Below, one piece after another: positions 35,461 to 45,119 of a stretch of DNA of 64,000 nt. The notes below the pieces were generated by a model. The model was not told the origin of the DNA. It did no database searches and saw only the letters and a list, made by a program, of their open reading frames with translations. The first letter of the stretch is position 1, and every line of letters starts with the position of its first letter. A program made the position numbers and the translations under genes. The stretch comes from CAXBDP01 sp041689935 (GTDB lineage: Bacteria; Bacteroidota; Bacteroidia; Cytophagales; Cyclobacteriaceae), in NCBI GenBank assembly GCA_041689935.1, contig JBDNFI010000087.1, positions 112,963 through 176,962 on the forward strand, given 5' to 3'.

Positions 35461-36177
35461 TTAATGTGTAAATTTTCTCAATTGATTTACAGCAACCTTA
35501 AAATCCTTAGGATATGGAGCCTCCCAACCTAGCTCATCGCCATTGAGTGTCCTGAATCGAAAACTTTTAGCGTGCAAAGCTACTCTTTTTATTATTGGAA
35601 GTTCATCATCTCCCTCTTTTAAATTATATTGTTTTTTATACGCCGATAAAAACAGTGGTTTTCCTCCATATGTTTCGTCTCCGCAAAGAGGTGCTTTCAT
35701 CCAAGCTGCATGCACTCTGATCTGATGCATACGTCCGGAAAGCGGAAAACAACCCAATAAGGTGTGATACCTGTACGCTTCAAGAGTTTTAAAAACAGTA
35801 GTGGCTTCCTTTCCTTCTCTTGTATCTACTCTTACGATTCCTTTGGCCAAGGTTTTTAAAGGAACATTGACAACGTCTTCCTTAAAATCATGTACTCCAT
35901 CCGCAATGGCATGATAAATCTTTAATACCACCCGCTTTTCCAATTGCATGGATAGATTTCGATAGGCCTCGGCATTTTTGGAAAGGATTAAAATTCCAGA
36001 AGTTTCTTTATCTAACCGATGGCACAGTTGTAAGTTTTCATCATACCCTTTGGCTAATGACAATAAGCTCACCGGATCGTGTCTGTCATCTAAGGAAGAA
36101 AGATAAGGAGGCTTGTTGACTGCTATATAATTAGCATCCTCACCTATAATCAAACTTTCAAAACTTATTTTCTTCAT
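35461..36177 (-). CDS. RluA family pseudouridine synthase
   Basis: RNA pseudouridine synthase of 238 residues. Catalytic Asp56 is in CHRLDKETSGILI, followed by KIYHAIADG and the RMHQIRVHAAW motif. No S4 domain is visible at the N-terminus, so it belongs to the single-domain RluA group; the target uridine in rRNA or tRNA cannot be predicted. It follows the histidine kinase by 9 nt on the same strand. Confidence 0.93.
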   Translation of the reverse strand: MKKISFESLIIGEDANYIAVNKPPYLSSLDDRHDPVSLLSLAKGYDENLQLCHRLDKETSGILILSKNAEAYRNLSMQLEKRVVLKIYHAIADGVHDFKEDVVNVPLKTLAKGIVRVDTREGKEATTVFKTLEAYRYHTLLGCFPLSGRMHQIRVHAAWMKAPLCGDETYGGKPLFLSAYKKQYNLKEGDDELPIIKRVALHAKSFRFRTLNGDELGWEAPYPKDFKVAVNQLRKFTH

Positions 36178-36186
36178 TTTTATTCT

Positions 36187-37263
36187 CTACGCTTTAATGG
36201 GCTCTTTAGAAGCCTCTTCTGTAATAATTGGTTGAGGTCTCTTCAATTTGAAACTAAATATCGAGCCTTTTCCAACCGTGCTTGTTACCATCACTTTCGA
36301 ATTGTGGGCTTCGATAATGTGCTTAACTATGGCTAACCCCAGACCTGTGCCTCCTTTTTCTTTTGATCTACTTTTTTCAACCCTGTAGAATCTCTCGAAA
36401 ATTCTCTTTATATCTTCAGGAGGAATTCCTAGGCCGAAATCTTTCACAAAAATGGTTACATCTTGTTTACCCTGCTCAAAATCTAAAATCACTTTACCTT
36501 CATCATTGCTGTATTTTACCGCATTGGACACAAGATTGAGCATAACCAGGTATATCTTCTCTGAATCGGCATAAACGTAGATGGGCTCTTTGAATTCTCG
36601 TGCAAATGTAACCTCAATTTTCTTTTTTATTGATTTATCTTCCAACTGATCCACTACTTCCTCGGCAACATCAAGGATATTTACATTACCGAAATTCATT
36701 TTCACAGCGCCAGTTTCAATTCTAGAAAGCGTTAATAAATCTTGTACCAAACGATCGAGACGATCTAAACTGCGGCCTGCTCTTCTCAGAAATTTTAATC
36801 TCACAGCCTTATCTTCTACCGCACCATCTAGCAAGGTGTGGATATAGCCTTGAGCTGAAAAAATGGGTGTTTTCAATTCATGAGACACATCCGCTACAAA
36901 TTCCCGACGAAATGCTTCCATTTTTTTCAAATCCTCAATTTCTCTCTGCTTCATCGATGCATAGGAAAATAACTCCTTATTGATAATCTTGAATGGATTT
37001 TTAAAGTCTAATTGGCCTTTTGAGCTAATCACTTTACCGTCTTCTTTCAATCGCTCCAAAACTCGATAGATTTTGCCCACTTCTTTAAAAATCAAAAGCT
37101 CCATCGTAATGGAAGTGAAAATAACTGAAGCTGAAAACGAAATAATGAAAGTAACTCCGAGTGCAATTTTAGGCACCCCAGGCACCAAAGACAAAAAAGC
37201 CGTAGAGACTACGGCTATTGAACAAGCTAAAATCAGGGCTATTGCTCTAGAATTTATTCTCAT
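36187..37263 (-). CDS. Sensor histidine kinase
   Basis: Membrane histidine kinase of 358 residues. Two N-terminal helices (about 7-26 and 32-58) with almost no periplasmic loop suggest membrane or cytoplasmic sensing. The phosphoacceptor is His128 in FVADVSHELKTPI. The catalytic domain has the N box NLVSNAVKYSN, G1 KDFGLGIPP, F box FERFYRV and G2 GGTGLGLAIV. It lies 6 nt after the response-regulator gene and forms a two-component pair of the PhoR type. Confidence 0.95.
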   Translation of the reverse strand: MRINSRAIALILACSIAVVSTAFLSLVPGVPKIALGVTFIISFSASVIFTSITMELLIFKEVGKIYRVLERLKEDGKVISSKGQLDFKNPFKIINKELFSYASMKQREIEDLKKMEAFRREFVADVSHELKTPIFSAQGYIHTLLDGAVEDKAVRLKFLRRAGRSLDRLDRLVQDLLTLSRIETGAVKMNFGNVNILDVAEEVVDQLEDKSIKKKIEVTFAREFKEPIYVYADSEKIYLVMLNLVSNAVKYSNDEGKVILDFEQGKQDVTIFVKDFGLGIPPEDIKRIFERFYRVEKSRSKEKGGTGLGLAIVKHIIEAHNSKVMVTSTVGKGSIFSFKLKRPQPIITEEASKEPIKA

Positions 37264-37269
37264 TAATCT

Positions 37270-37959
37270 TTAGTTTACTTCAAATTTATACCCCACGCCT
37301 TTCACTGTAGATATGTATCCTTCGCCTATTTTCTCTCTAACTTTTCGTATATGTACATCCACTGTTCGTGCCAGTACATACACATCCAATCCCCAAATAT
37401 TTTGCAATAATTCATCTCTACTAAATACTTTATTGGGGTTCTGAGCCAGAAAAAACAATAGTTCAAATTCCTTTTTAGGCAGCGAAATCTTCTCGTCAAT
37501 GATGCGAACGGTATAGCTACCTCTATCAATCGTCAAGTCGCCCACTTTCACCATATTATTGACTTTTTTCTTTTTTTGATCACGGCGAAAGATGGCGTTA
37601 ATTCGGCTCATCAAGGCTCTTGGCTTTATAGGCTTATTGATGTAATCATCTGCCCCAACGTCAAAAGCGGCTATTTCTGAATATTCTTCTGAACGGGCCG
37701 TCAAAAACATGATGTAAGAACCTGCCAATTCCGGAATTTCCCTCATTTGCCTACAGGTCTCTACTCCATCTTGGATGGGCATCATAATGTCAATTAATGT
37801 GAGCTCTGGCAGGAACTTCTTGGCAATCTCGATGGCCTTTTTACCATCATGAGCTACTTTCACTTCGTAGCCTTCTTTTTCCAGATTGTATTTTAGTAAA
37901 TCGCAAATATCTGTATCATCGTCTACTACTAAAATTCTGTGATTGGCTTTATTTCCCAT
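37270..37959 (-). CDS. OmpR/PhoB-family response regulator
   Basis: Response regulator of 229 residues: receiver domain with acidic pocket DDD at 13-15, phosphorylation site Asp57 (TLIDIMMP) and conserved Lys in YINKPIK, then a winged-helix effector domain with LPKKEFELLFFLAQNPNKVF, VDVHIRKVREKI and STVKGVGYKFE. It is cotranscribed with the downstream kinase. Targets are unknown. Confidence 0.96.
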   Translation of the reverse strand: MGNKANHRILVVDDDTDICDLLKYNLEKEGYEVKVAHDGKKAIEIAKKFLPELTLIDIMMPIQDGVETCRQMREIPELAGSYIMFLTARSEEYSEIAAFDVGADDYINKPIKPRALMSRINAIFRRDQKKKKVNNMVKVGDLTIDRGSYTVRIIDEKISLPKKEFELLFFLAQNPNKVFSRDELLQNIWGLDVYVLARTVDVHIRKVREKIGEGYISTVKGVGYKFEVN

Positions 37960-38136
37960 AACGATTACAAAATGGGCTAATCAACATTAGCGGGATGAAA
38001 TTTGTTTGTGTAAAAGTAACAGGCTTTATAAACGAAAGAAACTAAGCCTGTCTAAAACTACACAAATTATGGCTTAATGTAAAAATCGGACAAAAAGCGG
38101 GGGGATAAAAAGGAGGGAATTAGATAATCACTTAAA

Positions 38137-38955
38137 TTATCTCTTGACTACTTCATTGAGCGGATACCGCAGATTGGCATAGCTTTTCAAGTCCATATCT
38201 ACCGAACCCACAAAAAGGTTGACCCTTATTTTAAGAGGAATTCTGTTTTTATCGTCCGATATCCAAAGCTTTACAGGATTATCACTTCCGAAAATTTTGT
38301 TCTTCTTCATTACCGGATAGAACACAAACGTTTTAAAATCTCCTATTTTGGTGCTCAAATTTTCTTTCCCTTCAAATACGATATTCATATCGTAAAGCGC
38401 TCCATCAAAAAAGCCCTTGACTGAAATCGTATCTCCTTTTTTTACTTTACTAAAATCAATTAGTCGGAAATAATAATATCCACTGACCAAATCCTGCACA
38501 TTTTCAGGAACATCGAAGTTTTCTGTTTCTTTTACTTTTCGAGTGACTTTATCCAGTTTTGAGAGAATCGCTTTGTTTTGATTCTGGTCAAAATTCACCA
38601 GTTCATTTTTGCGATATTTTCCCTCTTCTATATACCTGTAAGACCTATGCGGAATCATGTGCGTGGTATCCATAAATGTGCCCCAATTGTCTCTTACCCG
38701 CTGAAATACATCAAAAATACCAACCGTTTTTACAAAAACATCAATTTTATAATTAGGTCTGTCATTTACCGTGTGGACGTGGTCGTCTACCTGAAAGGTA
38801 GCTTCTGCTGCATGGATAATGCCCATTGAGGCTCTGTAGGTCAGTATTTCGCCTGATCCAAACGTGCTATTCTTAAGCTTCTTGTTGCCCGCAAGTTCTT
38901 TTGAACCAATAAAGGCCAATAAAAAGAGTATAGAAAGTAATAGAAGGTTACGCAT
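38137..38955 (-). CDS. DUF3108 domain periplasmic protein
   Basis: Secreted protein of 272 residues with a signal peptide and GEILTYRASMGIIHAAEATF, the start of a DUF3108 domain, then RVRDNWGTFMDTTHMIPHRS and SDDKNRIPLKIRVNLFVGSV near the end. The family is beta-rich and periplasmic, of unknown function. The gene stands alone between the two-component system and a putative aminopeptidase; the 180-nt gap upstream of the response regulator shows nothing notable. Confidence 0.87.
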   Translation of the reverse strand: MRNLLLLSILFLLAFIGSKELAGNKKLKNSTFGSGEILTYRASMGIIHAAEATFQVDDHVHTVNDRPNYKIDVFVKTVGIFDVFQRVRDNWGTFMDTTHMIPHRSYRYIEEGKYRKNELVNFDQNQNKAILSKLDKVTRKVKETENFDVPENVQDLVSGYYYFRLIDFSKVKKGDTISVKGFFDGALYDMNIVFEGKENLSTKIGDFKTFVFYPVMKKNKIFGSDNPVKLWISDDKNRIPLKIRVNLFVGSVDMDLKSYANLRYPLNEVVKR

Positions 38956-39008
38956 AACAAAACAAAAAATTCGACACGCAAACCTCTAGGACAAAATATA
39001 TACCAAAA

Positions 39009-40025
39009 CTACCCGTGCTTCTGAATTAAATAGGCAATGTAACTTTTTAGATTTTGGTCAAAGTCCTTTTCGAACTCATCTTGGAATACACTCTGCTTGG
39101 AGCGATACCTCCTAAAATTCATTATAAAGGTGTTATTCGGCAATTCAACAAAATAATCATGGTACGCTTCCTGATTATAAAAAGGAATATCCTTTAGACC
39201 ATCTACCAGTTCGGTAATTTTTTCTTCTTTTCGTTTTTTGGTAGTTTCCAGATCGCTTATATCTAAAATTGAATAAAACTGTTCCAATTCAATGGACGCA
39301 TCCAACCAATATTCGCTGAACCGCTTATAATCTTGCTTACTATTGAGATATTGCTCCAATTGAATTGAGTTTGCTCCAAATTTTTCAATTAGAAATAGTT
39401 CAGCTCCTTTATCTCCTATAAATGTTGCCACATTCTCGTTTTGGTCGGTATCATTTTTTATAAAAATACTCCCATGGCTTAGTTCATGGATAATCAAATT
39501 GGCCAAATCACCTTCTTTTCTTTTGAGCATAGATGAGAGTACGGGATCTTTGAACCAACCAAGTGTCGACCATCCACTCACTCTTCGTCCACTCACATCC
39601 CATCCTCCCGCTTTCAATTCCTCCAGCTCCAATTTTGCTTTTTCCTTATCAAAATAGCCCTTGTAACTAAAGGTGCCTAGCAGCGGAAAGGCCCAAGTCT
39701 TCGATTTGAAAGCAAAAGGTTCGCAGGCAGTAATTACCCACAGAGTGGTTTCATCTCCTTCGTAATACAACTTAGTATAGTTGTCATTCTCTTTGATCCC
39801 GAGAGCATCAAATGAAAACTGCCTAATTTCTTGAATCAATTTGAGCTTATAAACCTCGTCCTCACTCAGGCTGTCTTCCGCCAACCAATCCTCAATTGGC
39901 CGAGCATTCCAAACTACCGTCAATTGCCCTTTGGCTTGACTCAAACCATAGACTAGCATATCTCCGAAGATTATTGCGACTATTCCTAGGATGGCCAGAA
40001 TAGCAAACCCGATTTTTTTCTTCAT
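39009..40025 (-). CDS. Putative membrane-anchored aminopeptidase (PF10023-like)
   Basis: Protein of 338 residues with one N-terminal membrane helix and a zinc-protease-like motif HELSHGSIFI preceded by LANLIIHE. The segment GWSTLGWFKDPVLSSML is a hallmark of the putative aminopeptidase family PF10023. The preserved HExxH and a downstream ENVATFIGDKGAELFL helix that supplies the third ligand suggest an active enzyme. It overlaps the upstream outer-membrane-protein gene by 4 nt. Confidence 0.85.
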   Translation of the reverse strand: MKKKIGFAILAILGIVAIIFGDMLVYGLSQAKGQLTVVWNARPIEDWLAEDSLSEDEVYKLKLIQEIRQFSFDALGIKENDNYTKLYYEGDETTLWVITACEPFAFKSKTWAFPLLGTFSYKGYFDKEKAKLELEELKAGGWDVSGRRVSGWSTLGWFKDPVLSSMLKRKEGDLANLIIHELSHGSIFIKNDTDQNENVATFIGDKGAELFLIEKFGANSIQLEQYLNSKQDYKRFSEYWLDASIELEQFYSILDISDLETTKKRKEEKITELVDGLKDIPFYNQEAYHDYFVELPNNTFIMNFRRYRSKQSVFQDEFEKDFDQNLKSYIAYLIQKHG

Positions 40026-41191
40026 TTACTGGTATTTTGAGCCTTTTTGAAAATCAGAAAGGATGGACGGTAACTGAAATACAATCCTCCCGCATATTCA
40101 AAAAATTGATTCTGCAAATCGTAATAAGGCTCAAATCTAAACGAAATGACCAAACCTTCCTCTATTTTAATGTCCTTATAAAATCTCAGAAAGAGAAGTT
40201 CACGCTTATTTTCGATTTGTAATGGATTATCCCACTTGCTTCCTATGGAAGAAAATAAAAATTCCCCTTCTGATGAATGAAAATCTTGCCCAAGCCAATA
40301 AGAAAGCATAAAATCAAACGCCTGATTATTTGCTGTGAAATTTATATAATATCCCTCGCCGCTTTCGAGTGGCAAAGTAGATGTGCCTAGGGTTCTGAAA
40401 AATGCTAAATAGGGCTCAAATTTCACTTGCTTCATAAAAGTATTATCCCCGCCTTCCCAAGCAAGGGTAGCTCCAATAGCATAGTTTAGTAAGGTGCTCG
40501 CTGGAATTCCCGTAGTATCCAATCGAGCACCAAAGTGCTGTGCAGTAACTTGCAAAGGAACTCCGAAGGTAAACTCATCATCTTGAGAAAAAGCAATGAA
40601 AGCAGAGCTCCCAGCAAAAACCGATTCCTTTTGATTGTTACCTGGCAGTACATTATTGCGCCAATCAATCCAAGTATCCCAAAATACACGATCATTCTCC
40701 ACTAAAAACTGTATGCCTGTTTCTTGCCTCCGATCTATCACTCGTTCAAAATTTTGAAAAGGCTCAATAAGTCGGTGGTTAAGGGCTCCATCCAAATTGC
40801 CCATGATCATCCGAAAGCCCGGCTCCTCGTAAGTGAAAGAGAATGTTGGACTTATTTGCCGAAAGCCATTGGTTCCAAAATCTCTTAGCAAATAGACTCC
40901 AGCATCAATTCTAAATCGGGTTCCTGGCTGCCAGGCTATATAGGGATTCATCTGATAGCCGAGTAAGTTGTAACCATCCGCTGTGGCGTTATCGTAGGCT
41001 TTGTGCCGCAAAAAACCAAAGGTATTGATCCCTACATACAGGCCTGATTCTGCAAAAAGCTTTTTTCTTTCAAAGAATGAGGAATTATCTACCTGTGCCG
41101 AAACCTCATAAGAAGAACAAGCAAAATAAAGAATGAAAGAAAATAGCCCAATTAAAAAGTTAAGCTGGAAAGTACTTACTGCTTTTGACAT
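40022..41191 (-). CDS. Predicted outer-membrane beta-barrel protein, unknown function
   Basis: 389 residues with a signal peptide (cleavage near VSAQ) and a mature chain of alternating aromatic strands (FRIDAGVYLLRDFG, FSFTYEEPGFRMIMGNL, YYINFTANNQAFDFMLSYWL) typical of a beta-barrel. Near the end RFEPYYDLQNQFFEYAGGLY is also barrel-like. I do not recognise a named family. Overlap by 4 nt with the aminopeptidase gene points to a joint role, perhaps an envelope-localised peptide-processing pair. Confidence 0.7.
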   Translation of the reverse strand: MSKAVSTFQLNFLIGLFSFILYFACSSYEVSAQVDNSSFFERKKLFAESGLYVGINTFGFLRHKAYDNATADGYNLLGYQMNPYIAWQPGTRFRIDAGVYLLRDFGTNGFRQISPTFSFTYEEPGFRMIMGNLDGALNHRLIEPFQNFERVIDRRQETGIQFLVENDRVFWDTWIDWRNNVLPGNNQKESVFAGSSAFIAFSQDDEFTFGVPLQVTAQHFGARLDTTGIPASTLLNYAIGATLAWEGGDNTFMKQVKFEPYLAFFRTLGTSTLPLESGEGYYINFTANNQAFDFMLSYWLGQDFHSSEGEFLFSSIGSKWDNPLQIENKRELLFLRFYKDIKIEEGLVISFRFEPYYDLQNQFFEYAGGLYFSYRPSFLIFKKAQNTSK

Positions 41192-41326
41192 TTTGATTTG
41201 GAATATGAGTAATATGCGACCAAGAAAATGTTCCTGTATTTAAAAAGGCGGAATGTATTCAATAATGATAATGAAAATTCTTATTGATTTTGTAATTTCA
41301 CCCTAGATATATGAGATAATTGGAAA

Positions 41327-42343
41327 ATGAGCGAAAAAACTGAAAAAATGAAAGCCCTACAGCTTACAATGGATAAGCTGGACAAGACCTATGGCAAGGG
41401 AACTATAATGAAGTTAAGCGATGAAAGGGTATTGGACATTCCGGCCATCTCTACAGGTTCATTAGGTTTAGATATAGCGTTGGGCATAGGAGGAATCCCT
41501 CGTGGAAGAGTAACCGAAATTTATGGCCCAGAATCCTCTGGTAAAACCACCCTCGCAATGCACTGCATAGCGGAAGCCCAAAAAGCGGGAGGAATTGCGG
41601 CTATTATAGATGCTGAGCATGCATTTGACAAAGCCTATGCTGAAAAGCTGGGAATTGATACGGAAAACCTACTTATCTCCCAGCCAGACAATGGTGAACA
41701 GGCTTTGGAAATTACTGAACACCTTATTCGTTCAGGCGCTATTGATATCATCGTAATAGATTCGGTAGCGGCGCTTGTGCCAAAAAGTGAACTCGAAGGC
41801 GAGATGGGCGATAGTAAAATGGGTCTTCAGGCTCGCTTGATGTCCCAAGCCTTAAGAAAGCTTACTGGTACGATCAACAAAACTGGTTGTGCTTGTATAT
41901 TCATTAATCAGCTTCGAGAGAAAATCGGCGTAATGTTTGGCAATCCAGAAACAACCACTGGAGGGAATGCTTTGAAGTTTTATGCTTCTGTGAGACTAGA
42001 TATCCGTCGTATTGGCCAAATTAAGGAAAGTTCCGATAATATCACAGGCAATAGAACTCGTGTGAAAGTGGTGAAAAACAAGGTTGCTCCTCCCTTCAAA
42101 GTAGTTGAGTTTGATATTATGTATGGACAGGGCATCTCTAAGGTAGGTGAGATTGTCGACCTTGGATCCGAACTTGAGGTGATAAAGAAAGCAGGTTCTT
42201 GGTTCTCCTATGGTGACAACAAGCTGGGACAAGGCAGGGAATCTGTAAAAACCTTACTCGAAGATAACCCTGAGCTTTCGGACGAAATTGAAAAGAAAAT
42301 TCGAGATAAAGTTGCTGGAAAAGTGGTGAAAACAGAAGCTTAA
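41327..42343 (+). CDS. recA: Recombinase RecA
   Basis: RecA of 338 residues, which forms filaments on single-stranded DNA for strand exchange and LexA cleavage. Walker A is GPESSGKTTL, Walker B is IDIIVIDSVAAL, the L1/L2 regions include GEMGDSKMGLQARLMSQALR and GNALKFYASVRLDIRR. The C-terminal acidic tail is short, as in other Bacteroidota. The gene carries one GCGGGAGG octamer (41585-41592). It is monocistronic with its own terminator. Confidence 0.98.
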   Translation: MSEKTEKMKALQLTMDKLDKTYGKGTIMKLSDERVLDIPAISTGSLGLDIALGIGGIPRGRVTEIYGPESSGKTTLAMHCIAEAQKAGGIAAIIDAEHAFDKAYAEKLGIDTENLLISQPDNGEQALEITEHLIRSGAIDIIVIDSVAALVPKSELEGEMGDSKMGLQARLMSQALRKLTGTINKTGCACIFINQLREKIGVMFGNPETTTGGNALKFYASVRLDIRRIGQIKESSDNITGNRTRVKVVKNKVAPPFKVVEFDIMYGQGISKVGEIVDLGSELEVIKKAGSWFSYGDNKLGQGRESVKTLLEDNPELSDEIEKKIRDKVAGKVVKTEA

Positions 42344-42373
42344 CATCAGAAAAAATACACCTTATTAATAAAA

Positions 42374-42410
42374 AATGCCCAGACGAATTAAATCATCTGG
42401 GCATTCTTTT
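42374..42410 (+). terminator. recA terminator
   Basis: Arms 42374-42386 and 42393-42405 (AATGCCCAGACGA with TCATCTGGGCATT, one mismatch), loop ATTAAA, then CTTTT. It may also serve the convergent permease gene. Confidence 0.9.
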
Positions 42411-42426
42411 ATTTAAATTTTTGGGT

Positions 42427-43671
42427 CTATTGTCTAATAGCAATTACGGGGTCTAATCTTGCTGCCATAGCAGCTGGCACAATTCCAGAGGCTGTTCCCA
42501 CAATGATCGATACGCCTAATCCTAATAGCACATTTTCCATTGAAAGGCCTATTATCAAGGTTCCGAACGGAATAAATGTAATCAGCCAGACAAGAAATAT
42601 TCCACCAAATCCGCCAATTAAACTTAGGAAAATTGCTTCAAATAGAAATTGGAATAGAATAAAGTAATTTTGGGCACCAAGTGACTTTTGTATCCCGATC
42701 ATCGATGTACGCTCCTTCACAGATACGAACATGATATTGGCGATACCAAACCCTCCTACCAAAATAGAGAACCCGCCAATGACCCAGCCAGCCACGCCAA
42801 TTACGTCGAACACTGAACCGATAGCATCCGCGATGGCTTCTGGTCTGTTGAGATCAAAGTTATTTTTATCCTTAGGCTTCAAACCACGACTGCTGCGTAA
42901 AGCTCCAGCTAATTCACTTTCCAACTCCACCAATCCAATATCTGATTCTTTGCCTTTCACTGCCAAGTTGGGCTGTACGCCGAATCTGCTTCGAGTAGTA
43001 TAGATCTTTTGAAAACTCCTAAATGGAATAAAAGCTGCGTCATCCTTGGAAGATACTCCTAAGAAGCCCTCTCCCTCTCGTTTAAAAACTCCAATTACTG
43101 TGTATTTTTGCCCTTTCACTTTTAATTCCTTGCCAATTGGCTCCTGAAAAGGGAAAAGCGTTTCAACGAGGTTAACACCAATGATTATTACATTCCTGCC
43201 TCCGTCAGATTCCATTTGGGTAAAGTATCTGCCTTTTTCTATTGGCATATCATACACATCCTGATAGTCGAATGAGGCTCCTGTCAATTCCCCTGAGATA
43301 CTATTGTTCCCTTGCTTTATCAGTGTGTTTCTGCTTGCATAAATAGTTAAGGCTGAAGCACTTTTAAGGTTTGCTTGTAGAAAATCAAATTCTTTCGTAT
43401 CTGGGGCAGGTCTTCTGAAATATTCCCACCATGGAAAATCTGGATTATCGAAAGCGTACGGAAAACGGTCGATGGTAAGTATATTGGCACCTAAGAATGA
43501 GAAGCTTTCCTTAATACTTTTTTCTAAAGAATCGACCATAGTAAACACGCCAATAATTGCGAATATACCAATAGTAACGCCCAAAAGGGACAATACCGTT
43601 CGCAACACATTTGCACGGAGAGCTCCTCCCGCAAATTTCAAACTCTCATATATCTGTCGTAGTACGAACAC
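42427..43671 (-). CDS. MacB/FtsX-type ABC transporter permease
   Basis: Permease with one N-terminal helix (VLSLLGVTIGIFAIIGVFTM), a periplasmic MacB_PCD-like domain, and three C-terminal helices containing VSVKERTSMIGIQKSLGAQN. The frame is open to a TTG at 43695, but GTG at 43671 gives MFVLRQIYESLKFAGGALRA, the more usual N-terminus, and 414 residues. No ATPase gene is adjacent, so the partner is encoded elsewhere. Export of a small molecule, peptide or lipoprotein is possible. Confidence 0.88.
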   Translation of the reverse strand: MFVLRQIYESLKFAGGALRANVLRTVLSLLGVTIGIFAIIGVFTMVDSLEKSIKESFSFLGANILTIDRFPYAFDNPDFPWWEYFRRPAPDTKEFDFLQANLKSASALTIYASRNTLIKQGNNSISGELTGASFDYQDVYDMPIEKGRYFTQMESDGGRNVIIIGVNLVETLFPFQEPIGKELKVKGQKYTVIGVFKREGEGFLGVSSKDDAAFIPFRSFQKIYTTRSRFGVQPNLAVKGKESDIGLVELESELAGALRSSRGLKPKDKNNFDLNRPEAIADAIGSVFDVIGVAGWVIGGFSILVGGFGIANIMFVSVKERTSMIGIQKSLGAQNYFILFQFLFEAIFLSLIGGFGGIFLVWLITFIPFGTLIIGLSMENVLLGLGVSIIVGTASGIVPAAMAARLDPVIAIRQ

Positions 43672-43931
43672 CGCAGTAAATTTAATTAGACACAAAACAA
43701 CACTTTGATTTGCCTTAATTCAACGCATATTGTTGGAAAGATTTTTATCACTCATTAATGGAAACTTTTACGGATAAGCGGTGGCCAATTTTTCCAATTA
43801 TCCATATTCACTCGTTTGCAGCTTATGAATTCCACGTTTTGCACCCAATCATTAAAAGCCACAATTAGTTATGAAGAAGACTTTTTTTTACCTAATTTTG
43901 CAAGCTATTTTAAACGGTCGAAGAAGCTCCT

Positions 43932-44981
43932 ATGAAATTATCTGAATTTAGATTCGAACTTCCCTCAAATCTCATTGCACAAGTTCCTACCGAAAACAGG
44001 GACGAATCCCGTCTGATGGTATTGCATCGTAGTACTGGTAAAATCGAGCATCGCATTTTTAAAGATATTGTAGAATATTTCGATGAAGGCGACACTTTAG
44101 TTTTCAACGATACCAAGGTTTTTCCAGCCAGGTTGTATGGTAATAAAGAGAAAACTGGTGCGAAAATAGAAGTTTTCTTACTTCGCGAGCTCAATAAGGA
44201 AATGAAACTTTGGGACGTATTGGTAGATCCAGCTAGGAAAATCCGGGTTGGAAATAAGCTCTATTTTGGTGAAGGTGAATTAGTTGCTGAGGTAATTGAC
44301 AATACTACTTCGAGAGGACGTACGATTCGCTTTTTGTACGATGGCGATGAGAATGATTTTCACCAAATGATTGACAGACTGGGCGAAACTCCAATACCGA
44401 AAGAGCAACTGAGAAGAGACGCAAAACCAGAAGATCGCGAATGGTATCAAACCATTTTTGCAGCTAAAACTGGAGCTGTAGCCGCACCTACAGCAGGTCG
44501 CCATTTCACAAGGCAAATTGCTAAGAGAATGGAAATCAAAGGCGTGAAAATGTCGCCAGTTACTTTACATGTGGGTTTAGGAACGTTCCGCACGGTAGAT
44601 GTGGAAGATTTGACAAAACACAAAATGGACAGTGAGAATTTTGACGTTCCACAAGTCACCGTAAATAAAGTAAACGAATCACTTGAGGCGAGAAAGAAAG
44701 TTTGCGCAATAGGCACAACAACTCTTCGAGCTTTAGAATCTTCAGTTTCGGCGGGCGGCAGATTGAAAGCCAATTCAGGCTGGACAGACAAATTCCTCTA
44801 TCCTCCTTATGACTTTAAAATTTGCGACTCCTTACTTACTAATTTTCATTTGCCAGAAACCACATTATTGATAATGGCTTCAGCTTTTGGCGGATATAAT
44901 TTGGTAACAGAAGCATATAAACTAGCTATCAAAGAAAAGTACCGTTTCTTCACTTATGGGGATGCAATGCTAATTCTGTAA
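43932..44981 (+). CDS. queA: tRNA preQ1(34) S-adenosylmethionine ribosyltransferase-isomerase
   Basis: QueA of 349 residues, which adds the epoxycyclopentane ring from SAM to preQ1 in tRNA during queuosine synthesis. Diagnostic segments are LPSNLIAQVPTENRDESRLM, NDTKVFPARLYGNK, APTAGRHFT and LHVGLGTFRTVDVEDLTKHK. The ATG at 43932 is the expected start. Other queuosine genes are not in the window. Confidence 0.97.
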   Translation: MKLSEFRFELPSNLIAQVPTENRDESRLMVLHRSTGKIEHRIFKDIVEYFDEGDTLVFNDTKVFPARLYGNKEKTGAKIEVFLLRELNKEMKLWDVLVDPARKIRVGNKLYFGEGELVAEVIDNTTSRGRTIRFLYDGDENDFHQMIDRLGETPIPKEQLRRDAKPEDREWYQTIFAAKTGAVAAPTAGRHFTRQIAKRMEIKGVKMSPVTLHVGLGTFRTVDVEDLTKHKMDSENFDVPQVTVNKVNESLEARKKVCAIGTTTLRALESSVSAGGRLKANSGWTDKFLYPPYDFKICDSLLTNFHLPETTLLIMASAFGGYNLVTEAYKLAIKEKYRFFTYGDAMLIL

Positions 44982-44998
44982 GGTATATTTTATTTATG

Positions 44999-45024
44999 AA
45001 AAAGGGCTTATGGCCCTTTTTTTA
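44999..45024 (+). terminator. queA terminator
   Basis: Stem AAAAAGGGC (44999-45007) with GCCCTTTTT (45013-45021), loop TTATG, in a T run. Confidence 0.85.
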
Positions 45025-45119
45025 TGCCTCATTCATTCGTGTATGTATCAAGAAAAAGCAATGGATTCCACTCAATAAGTATAAATTGCGAGAGATTGAA
45101 TATATAGCATAAACCAACA

